Assembly: GCA_012934845.2 (NCBI GenBank)
Contig: WNNJ02000449.1
Location: 124,001-188,000 of the forward strand
Source of the DNA: Pomphorhynchus laevis
Lineage: Eukaryota; Acanthocephala; Palaeacanthocephala; Echinorhynchida; Pomphorhynchidae
Direction of reading: 5' to 3'
Length of the DNA: 64,000 bases
Below the pieces are notes generated by a model. That model made no database searches. It was not told the DNA's origin and was given only the letters and a program-made list of their open reading frames with translations. Positions 57,343-64,000 of this stretch are shown piece after piece; positions within the stretch are counted from its first letter, which is position 1, and each line of letters opens with the position of its first letter. The position numbers and the translations under genes were made by a program.

Positions 57343-57726
57343 GTAAATTCTAATGTGTCTAAAAAGCCTTATTCTTAACAAAACCAATATTAATGATAAA
57401 GAAGGTGTATATCTAGATATAAACATTAAATTAACATTAACTAAAACTACTATTATTTATATCGTAAAGATGACATATTTAAATTTACAAGAAACATATT
57501 TTTGCATGAGCATTCATGCATACCATATAATATAAAATATAATACATTAAATAATGAAATTTTAAGAATTGCAACAATATGTAATGATATTGGCTTTCTT
57601 CAAAATCATTTAAATAATTTAATAGATACATATTTTAAACTAGGTTATGATAAAAATAATATCAACCAGAAAATAGTAAAATATATAATTCAACACAATA
57701 ATATAAAGAATAAATTTAAACCCTGA
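57343..57726 (+). pseudogene. Penelope-like reverse-transcriptase remnant, right copy
   Basis: Counterpart of 8440-8856, again in two frames (57353-57535 and 57502-57726). It differs at many more sites than the flanks: GVYLDINIKL against GVCLDMNIKL, GYDKNNINQKIVKYIIQ against GYYKNSIKQKIVKYIDK, and a different end. This concentrated divergence suggests exchange with another PLE copy. Confidence 0.65.
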
Positions 57727-57744
57727 AGCGAGAAATTTTTATGG

Positions 57745-58075
57745 ATAAATAATATACTTTGTATTAGAATTAGATACTAGATAGTTTTATAACTATCTAG
57801 TATCTGATTTTATAAGATACTAGATATTTTACTAGGTTACTATAAAAATAAAATAAACAGAAAATGGTAAATTGTGTTTAGAACATTGCTCTTTAAACGA
57901 CCCAATGGCCAAAACCCAAGCCGTTCGAATATCATGGTCTTTAGTGATTCTGACTTCCAGTCAGAAAGAATCGATAATAGATAATGTGCATTATTAAATT
58001 TAAATTATTAAAAAATTATTTTTAAATTTAAAACATTATTAAATTTAAATCATTATTAAATTTAAACTCTCAAGT
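57745..58075. repeat. Stretch absent from the left copy, with a 15-bp hairpin
   Basis: After a PLE tail (TATGGATAAATAATATACTT) comes AGATACTAGATAGTT-TTAT-AACTATCTAGTATCT (57772-57805), a perfect 15-bp hairpin. A second piece of PLE sequence (TTTACTAGGTTACTATAAAA) and about 90 bp of more mixed sequence follow (GACCCAATGGCCAAAACCCA and on). AT-rich runs come next, then the standard 3' unit. No counterpart is seen in A. It is PLE-related debris or a gene-conversion patch. No gene. Confidence 0.7.
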
Positions 58076-58082
58076 GGCAAAT

Positions 58083-58380
58083 TTTTATGGATGGATAATA
58101 AATAATATACTTTGTATTAGAATAAGATACTAGATAGTTTTAGCAGAGGAAATACGTCCTTAACACGTATTTGGCCCCGCTGCTATGTTGGGTAGAGGAG
58201 TTAGGGCCCGAAACCTGATAGCATAGCAGTTCCTCCTGATGACCTCTAATTCTTATTATTATACATCGTAGGTTATTTATTAGTCAATTCATAAAAATGA
58301 CGTTTATTTTAAATTTTAATTTTAAATATAAACTTAATATATTGTAAATAATATATTATGGATAGAATAATATATTATGG
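58083..58380 (+). repeat. PLE 3' unit, right copy of the best-preserved one
   Basis: Counterpart of 8835-9130. The candidate three-way junction lies at 58145-58247 and is unchanged. Confidence 0.65.
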
Positions 58381-59335
58381 ATAGAATATATATTATTTAA
58401 TACATTGTCCGGTTTTTTAGTATATATTATTTAGTCAATTCATAAAAATGACGTTTATTTTAAATTTCAATTTTTTATTTTAACTTGATTTAAATTATAG
58501 AAAATCTAAAAACAATTATTAATTTTATTATTTAATTATTAAATGTTGATTTATCATTATTATGTTTTGTTTATTTTATAATTATATTAAATACGTAGAC
58601 TCAGTTAGCTGATTTGATTCCCATCATGTGAGAAATATTAATTCAATTTAAAATCCCCACCTGAGAATATATCCCTTTAGATACAAAATTTTGCCTCAAG
58701 CTATAGACTCAAGATATCTTGAAAAATATAATGAGTTCGATAAGCTCCATGTTTATGGATAGAATATATATTATTTAATTTTCAGCTCTAACAGCTTGCT
58801 TAAATTCATTAAAGATGATAACAAACAATAAATCACATTTATTTATTAAATTAATATATAAATACAAAAATTATATTTATATTTTAATCGTCAATTTACT
58901 TAGTTACATTTCACGCCATTTTTAGATGTTTTTGTTTCCTGTTTTTGGTTAGTGATTAAAACACTTTCGTTAATGTAATTAAGATACTTTTTCAAATATT
59001 CAAAATTTAAATGCTTATACTTTTTGAATGATTATGACTTTGTATGTAATAATTTATGCATATTTTGATTATAATAATTTCCTAAATATGCGATGTTGTA
59101 TATAAAATATATTTTCTTTTATATTCTTTTATTCTATTATTGCTTTTATGGTTCTTATTTAATTATTAAATTCTTATTCTGATACAACGTCTGTTATTTA
59201 TTAGTCAATTCATAAAAATGACGTTTATTTTAAATTTTTATTTTAAAATTTTTTTTACTTAATATATTGTAAATTATTTATTAGTTTATAAAAATAAATT
59301 ATTTAAAATATTAAGGGATCGAAGACTGATACCAT
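58381..59335. other. AT-rich interval, right copy
   Basis: Counterpart of 9131-10079, with scattered substitutions (for example TACGTAGACTCAG against TACGTTTACTCAG). The A' version is closer to the motif found elsewhere in the window. No gene. Confidence 0.6.
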
Positions 59336-59464
59336 AGAAGTTCCTTCTGATGATCAATCAGAAGGAACTTCTGAAGTTCCTTCTGATTCAGAAGGAACTT
59401 CTGAATCAGAAGTTCCTTCTGAATGGAAAGTTCCTTCTTTCCATCAGAAGCTTCTTCTGATGGA
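59336..59464. repeat. Fold-back palindrome cluster, right copy
   Basis: Same sequence as 10080-10208, so the palindromes survived the duplication without visible change. Confidence 0.9.
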
Positions 59465-59546
59465 AACAAAATTATAAAATTAAATTAAAATATCATTTAT
59501 TTGTATTTAAGATAAATAAAGATATTTATTATTATTCTTATAATTT

Positions 59547-59556
59547 AATTATTTAT
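59547..59556 (+). repeat. LINE target-site duplication, 5' copy
   Basis: AATTATTTAT, repeated at 62957-62966 just after the LINE poly(A) tail and present once at 10291-10300 in the uninterrupted segment A. Confidence 0.85.
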
Positions 59557-62500
59557 GACGTTAAAAAAAGAATTGATTATTAAAGTACTTACAAAGAAAA
59601 TTTAAAACTGTTCTAGCAAATTACAATAAAATAACATACAATAAAATAACATACAATACACAAATTACAATAAAGACAATACACAATCTACTGACAATAC
59701 ACAATCTACTGACAAGCAATATTACGACAACCTTCGAGCAACGAGTGTCGAGCAGCAATCATTGTTCAAGCTAATTACAAAAGAAAAATGAAAAACTATC
59801 TTGATACCCATTAACTACTTACAATTTACAACATATAAACATACAATAAACATACAAAAGGATAATCTGACACATATTATTATCATCATGCCGCGCGGTG
59901 TTCCTTCCTCAATACCCAAATGTTGCAACTGTAATTCAAGTGCCGCCCGTTGTATTCGGTGTCCTTGTGCAAAATCAAAGAAACAATGTTTAAACTGTGT
60001 AGCCCCACACTGTACACGCAAACTAGTTGATCCTTGTCTAACCCACAACTCGAATGACTCAATCGTTGCCACCACAGATGTAGATGCAGCTTTATCTCAA
60101 AAAACGCTAAGATCCCAAATCGACTCAAGAAACCAATCACAAGCTATCGGACATATTTTTGGATCATTAAGTCAACAGAACTCCGCAAATATAATCGACA
60201 CATTATTCAATAATTTAAAGCATTGGATACCAAATTTAATGGATTTACCAATTTGTAATGATAGTAAGGAATTTATCGATATGTTAACTGAATGCTTCGC
60301 GCACTTTAATACCGACAAGCGAACTGACTACGATCCTCTAAAACAGGCGACGGTAATGTGCCAGCTAATTCTACAACGCATTCCAAGTCGCAAGACAAGT
60401 TTTATAAGAAAAACGTTGGCGCGAAGAATCACACTTTGGAGAAATAATGATCTGCTAAAACTCATGGCTGAAGCGGAATATTTACAAAAAATGAAATATC
60501 ACTCAATTAAATTAGGAAGTCGAAAAACCAAATGCGAAATAAAGAGGATTATTAACTTGGTTCGAAATTGCAAGATAGGTAAAGCTTCACGGACACTAGA
60601 TACAAAAGAAAATCGAGGTGTTCTTGATTTAGACAGTATTATAGACAACCAAACCGTGTTATCAATTCTTAAAGATCTTCATCCTACGCCTGAACCTGTT
60701 AATGAAGAATTCGTACTACAAGGCGATGTAGAAGGCAGGGTTGAACACTATGACGTAAGATTCAGTGACCTGACTCCAGCTGACATTATCCATGCAGCGA
60801 GGATTACAACGGGATCTGCTGGTCCGTCTGGAGTCGACGCGGATGGCTGGAAAAACTTTCTGACACATCATGGAAATGCATCTAGCAAGTTGGCTATCCA
60901 AATATGCGAATTTACAATCAAAATAGCGATGGACACAATTGATCCGATACGATTAGATGCATACACAGTCAGCCGCCTCGTACCTCTTGATAAGAACCCA
61001 GGAGTGAGGCCAGTTGGAATTGGAGAAACATTACGAAGAATCATTGGACGAGTAGTACTGAACCACGTATCCAAAGATATCACTTCTGTTTGTAACAATT
61101 TTCAACTTTGTGCGGGTCAGCGATGTGGAACGGAAGTGGCGGTTCACACAATGCGAGAGGCATTTGAAAAGACACCAGACTCATGTATACTCCTGATAGA
61201 CGCGAAAAATGCATTCAACCAAATAAACAGAAATCTGGCACTCAGAAATATAAAATATATTTGTCCATCCCTGGATAAAATCCTACATAACACATATGGA
61301 CGCACATCCGATCTGGTCGTGAATGGTACGGTACTACACTCCGCCGAAGGCTTTACGCAGGGTGATCCTCTAGCAATGGCAGCTTTTGCCCTGGCGTCCA
61401 TTCCTCTGATCAACCGTTTAAAGGAAGTGGCGCCGGGTGCGAAACACGTTTGGTATGCTGATGACGGGGGATGCGTCGGCACAATAGCAGAATTGGAAAA
61501 AATATGGAAAGAGCTACAGAGATGTGGTCCATCCTTTGGATACTTCATCAATCCCCGGAAGTGTACACTATTAGCTCATAAAGATTTAGTTGAAAATGCT
61601 GCAGTTGCTTTAACTCAACAAGGAGTTGCTATGAGGAAGGATGGAGTTAAATATCTAGGAAGTTTTATTGGAGAATATGATTTTGTGCACAACAAATGTT
61701 CAGATTTAGTTGAGAAATGGAAGAATACTTTAGATAAACTACAAAGCGTTAGCACTCAGGAGGCTTTCGCTAGCTATCTACTTCTAACAAAGGCGATACA
61801 ACCCAAATTATCGTATATTGAACGTACGTGCTATATGCAACAAGCGTGGTTAAAGCCATTCCACTCTAAGCTGTTCAATGATGTACTACCTGAAATGCTG
61901 GGATACATAGGTCAGGACAACGAAGCTGAGATGATAATATCACTCCCGAATCGTTTTGGAGGGCTGGGAATCATAAACCAATTAAGAACGTGCGGTTCAG
62001 AGTATGAAAACTCGGTCAAGATTTGTAATCCCGCAATGAAAGGTCTAATAGGTGATGACTTGGAAACCCAGCAGAAGCAAATATACAAAGAAATCAAAGA
62101 ATGTAACAAGAGAGAGACAGTACGATACAGGCAAAGTGTAATAGAATTATCACCCAGAGATCTATTTACAATTTTTGAAAACGCGAGCAAAAGTGGAGCT
62201 TCGGCGTGGCTCAGCAGTAATCACGGAGCTAAAGATTTGTTCCTTAATACTCGCGAGTTTCACGATGCTCTGTTAGCTCGTTATGACTGGCAAACCTCGA
62301 ATCATGGAAGGTGTGAATGCGGTAAAAGCAATGAAGTCGCACATATACTGTCTTGCAGAACTGGAGGAATGACATTTGTACGCCACAATAGCATTAAGAG
62401 TGAACTTGCGAATCAAATTCAAAAAGTATGTCGAAGGGTAATCCAAGAACCAATATTACAGAATGTACCCGAGACCACGTCATTTGAAGCAACATCGACG

Positions 62501-62956
62501 ACTAGGGATCGTAATGCAAGGGCAGACATTGTGTGTAACGGCCTATTCGGACATGTGACGGAGCGGTCCTTCCTGGACATTTGCATTTTTAATAGTTTTG
62601 CTCCATCGTATGCAACGAGTCACATGTCAAATCCCTTTGTATATCACGAGGAAAGGAAGAATGGCAAATACAAAGAATGTATAAACAGAATTGAGCGGGC
62701 TCATTTTCATCCATTTGTTATGTCAACAACGGGTGGATTGGGAAACGCGGCTAACACTGTGTTAAAAAAGGTAGCATCAATGCATGCTTTGCAAGGACCA
62801 CAGAATTACGCCGAGATAATACACACATACAGATGCCGTTTGTCGAGAATGATGGCTCGAGTAGTATCAATGTCCATGCAGGGCGTTTGTAGCCAGACGC
62901 TAGAATTGTAAAACATGACAAATCATAAATGTATTATTATTAAAAAAAAAAAATTA
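59557..62956 (+). mobile_element. Complete-looking RLE-type non-LTR retrotransposon, about 3.4 kb
   Basis: The limits come from comparing the filled site with the empty site at 10291-10300 in segment A. The element has a 5' untranslated part (59557-59887, with short ACAATAC/ATAACATACAATA repeats), one long reading frame, a 3' part of only about 30 bp and an A-rich tail (62942-62953). It is flanked by the 10-bp duplication AATTATTTAT. Its GC content (about 40%) is well above that of the flanks. The single ORF has a C-terminal restriction-like endonuclease, placing it with the RLE-encoding non-LTR groups (R2/R4/NeSL/Hero/Utopia-like). It is inserted in AT-rich DNA and not in a visible rRNA or snRNA gene. 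It arrived after the 49-kb duplication, so it is young and possibly active. Confidence 0.92.
59888..62911 (+). CDS. RLE-type LINE polyprotein: Cys cluster, reverse transcriptase, endonuclease
   Basis: The reading frame is open from 59801. I prefer the second Met (MPRGVPSSIPK, 59888) because the 29 residues before it are low-complexity and the Cys cluster follows at once, giving 1,007 residues. By that numbering, residues 12-42 form a Cys-rich cluster (C12, C13, C15, C22, C25, C27, C34, C37, C42), probably zinc- and nucleic-acid-binding. Reverse transcriptase comes next: GPSGVDADGW (312-321), RPVGIGETLRRI (374-385), LIDAKNAFNQINR with D438, EGFTQGDPLAMA (487-498), YADD (523-526) and KYLGSFIG (588-595). 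A CxC...H...C knuckle (C809, C811, H819, C823) precedes the endonuclease, with ARADI (D880) and FLDICIF (D897), then KNGKYKE and a STTGGLG tail motif. The product should nick target DNA and prime reverse transcription of its own RNA there. No stop or frameshift is present. Regulation is unknown. Confidence 0.93.
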   Translation: MPRGVPSSIPKCCNCNSSAARCIRCPCAKSKKQCLNCVAPHCTRKLVDPCLTHNSNDSIVATTDVDAALSQKTLRSQIDSRNQSQAIGHIFGSLSQQNSANIIDTLFNNLKHWIPNLMDLPICNDSKEFIDMLTECFAHFNTDKRTDYDPLKQATVMCQLILQRIPSRKTSFIRKTLARRITLWRNNDLLKLMAEAEYLQKMKYHSIKLGSRKTKCEIKRIINLVRNCKIGKASRTLDTKENRGVLDLDSIIDNQTVLSILKDLHPTPEPVNEEFVLQGDVEGRVEHYDVRFSDLTPADIIHAARITTGSAGPSGVDADGWKNFLTHHGNASSKLAIQICEFTIKIAMDTIDPIRLDAYTVSRLVPLDKNPGVRPVGIGETLRRIIGRVVLNHVSKDITSVCNNFQLCAGQRCGTEVAVHTMREAFEKTPDSCILLIDAKNAFNQINRNLALRNIKYICPSLDKILHNTYGRTSDLVVNGTVLHSAEGFTQGDPLAMAAFALASIPLINRLKEVAPGAKHVWYADDGGCVGTIAELEKIWKELQRCGPSFGYFINPRKCTLLAHKDLVENAAVALTQQGVAMRKDGVKYLGSFIGEYDFVHNKCSDLVEKWKNTLDKLQSVSTQEAFASYLLLTKAIQPKLSYIERTCYMQQAWLKPFHSKLFNDVLPEMLGYIGQDNEAEMIISLPNRFGGLGIINQLRTCGSEYENSVKICNPAMKGLIGDDLETQQKQIYKEIKECNKRETVRYRQSVIELSPRDLFTIFENASKSGASAWLSSNHGAKDLFLNTREFHDALLARYDWQTSNHGRCECGKSNEVAHILSCRTGGMTFVRHNSIKSELANQIQKVCRRVIQEPILQNVPETTSFEATSTTRDRNARADIVCNGLFGHVTERSFLDICIFNSFAPSYATSHMSNPFVYHEERKNGKYKECINRIERAHFHPFVMSTTGGLGNAANTVLKKVASMHALQGPQNYAEIIHTYRCRLSRMMARVVSMSMQGVCSQTLEL

Positions 62957-62966
62957 AATTATTTAT
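62957..62966 (+). repeat. LINE target-site duplication, 3' copy
   Basis: AATTATTTAT directly after the A-rich tail; pairs with 59547-59556. The few bases between the poly(A) and this copy (TTA) may belong to the tail. Confidence 0.85.
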
Positions 62967-63524
62967 TATTCAATTATTTAAATTTTAATTAGCATCATTT
63001 TTAATTCATAATTATTTGTTTAATTATTAGTATTTTTAACGTTTAATTTAGCTTTAATCTTTTATTTAATTTATTTTTTGTTTATTTAGCATTTTTTATT
63101 TATAAATAATAAAAAATACATAGACTCAGATTTTTGATATATTTTGTTCTACTTACAAGTTATTATTGACCAGTGAACTTTGTTTTAAATATATAAATAA
63201 ATATATTTTTCTTTAATATATAACTAAGAAATAATTATGCATTATCTAACTTTTTCTTTAGGATATTTAAAGTTGATGTAAATTATAAAATCTTATAATT
63301 TATAAAAAAATTATGGAAACAAAATTATAAAATTAAATTAAAATTATTATATTTTAATAATTTTATATTAAATTTATATATTTAAATATAAATATATTTA
63401 TATTTAAATTTAATATTTAAATATTCAATATTTTATATTTATATTTAAATTAAATATATTTATATTATATTTTTATATTTAAATTTATATCAAAATAATC
63501 ATTAAAAATAAATTTAAACAATTA
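62967..63524. other. AT-rich spacer, right copy
   Basis: Resumes the counterpart of 10301-10864 exactly where the LINE interrupted it. A low-complexity TATATTTAAAT stretch is 6 bp shorter than in A. No gene. Confidence 0.7.
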
Positions 63525-64000
63525 AGCGAAAAAATTTATGAATGGATAATAAATAATATACTTTGTATTAGAATAATATACTTGATAATCAAATTTCATC
63601 AGAGGAAATACGTCATTAGCATTTATTCGGCCCCGCTGCTATGCTTGGTCGAGGAATAGGGAACAAAACCTAATAACTTAGCAGTTCCCCCTGATGACCT
63701 CTAATCCTCCTTATTCTGATACATCGTATATTATTTATTAGTCAATTCATAATAATTTATTTTTATTTTAAATTTTAAATATAAACTTAATATATCGTAA
63801 ATTATTTATTAGTTTATAACTATGAATTGTATAAAAAACTGATACCATAAAAGTTCCTTCTGATTAAATCTAATCTGATAACGTTGCAGTTTCTCTTGAT
63901 GACCTCTAATCCTTATTCTTATACATCGTATATTATTTATTAGTCAATTCATAATAATTTATTTTTATTTTTAATTTCAATTTTAAATATAAACTTAATA
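63525..64000 (+). repeat. PLE 3' units, right copy, cut by the window end
   Basis: Counterpart of about 10865-11340. It includes the second candidate three-way-junction cassette (63601-63703) and the start of the next unit. The window ends inside the AT-rich tail. Confidence 0.65.

Larger units (their letters stand above)
50965..64000 (+). repeat. Segment A': right copy of the large direct duplication
   Basis: Matches 1818-11340 in the same orientation. Differences I could see are a handful of substitutions up to about 55.6 kb and about 31 extra bp just upstream of the tRNA. There is also the 274-bp deletion at 57008, a more diverged PLE patch with an extra stretch of about 300 bp (57745-58070), and the LINE insertion at 59557-62956. 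The window ends at the position equal to 11340. Confidence 0.95.

Noticed and set aside
59801-59887. First Met of the LINE frame as the start
   Set aside because: The 29 extra residues are low-complexity and precede the domain start; MPRG at 59888 directly before the Cys cluster is the likelier start, though not proven.
61144-61551. 135-codon minus-strand frame and other antisense frames inside the LINE
   Set aside because: They are shadows of the well-supported plus-strand ORF, whose RT and endonuclease motifs are clear.
59557-62956. R2-type insertion into rRNA genes
   Set aside because: The flanks are AT-rich repeat sequence matching segment A, with no rRNA gene on either side.
50965-64000. 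Long terminal repeats of a giant element (A and A' as its ends)
   Set aside because: The segments contain a tRNA gene and several unrelated dead elements, begin at an arbitrary A-run, and flank only satellite. A tandem duplication explains this better.

Overview
This is non-bacterial DNA: an AT-rich eukaryotic genome window with no operons, no ribosome-binding-site-led genes and no recognisable host protein-coding gene. It holds a nuclear-type tRNA-Ile(AAU) with internal A and B boxes, several non-LTR retrotransposon and Penelope-like fragments, tRNA-derived SINE-like repeats and a giant satellite array. An animal is the most likely source, but the sequence alone does not fix the phylum.

Layout. 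Positions 1-1817 are AT-rich sequence seen once, with a long fold-back repeat (242-420). Positions 1818 to at least 11340 form segment A. It holds a decayed LINE, a patchwork of short repeats and SINE-like units, the tRNA-Ile gene, and truncated Penelope-like element (PLE) copies with their 3' repeat units. Positions 11341-12200 are AT-rich, and from about 12200 a degenerate edge grades into a 13-bp satellite (consensus AGTAGCCGTGATC, 54% GC) that fills about 12600-50964, roughly 2,900 monomers. The array is not uniform. Nearly perfect stretches alternate with diverged blocks that are themselves repeated at about 4.2 kb and 17.5 kb spacing. At 50964/50965 the array stops abruptly and segment A starts again in the same orientation (A', 50965 to the window end), nearly identical to A. 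The simplest reading is a recent tandem duplication with a unit of about 49.1 kb (segment A plus satellite).

A' differs from A by a few substitutions, some small indels, a 274-bp deletion, an added stretch of roughly 300 bp near 57.75-58.07 kb, and one clean insertion. That insertion is a complete-looking 3.4-kb non-LTR retrotransposon (59557-62956) with one open reading frame: an N-terminal Cys cluster, a reverse transcriptase with YADD, a CCHC knuckle and a restriction-like endonuclease. It has a poly(A) tail and a 10-bp target-site duplication, and the empty site is preserved in segment A at 10291-10300. It is the only convincing intact protein gene in the window.

The most interesting signals are the tandem-duplication junction, the nested organisation of the 13-bp array, the young LINE with its empty allele, and a conserved foldable cassette in the PLE 3' unit that carries hammerhead-like core elements in the right circular order. 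The cassette is unproven.
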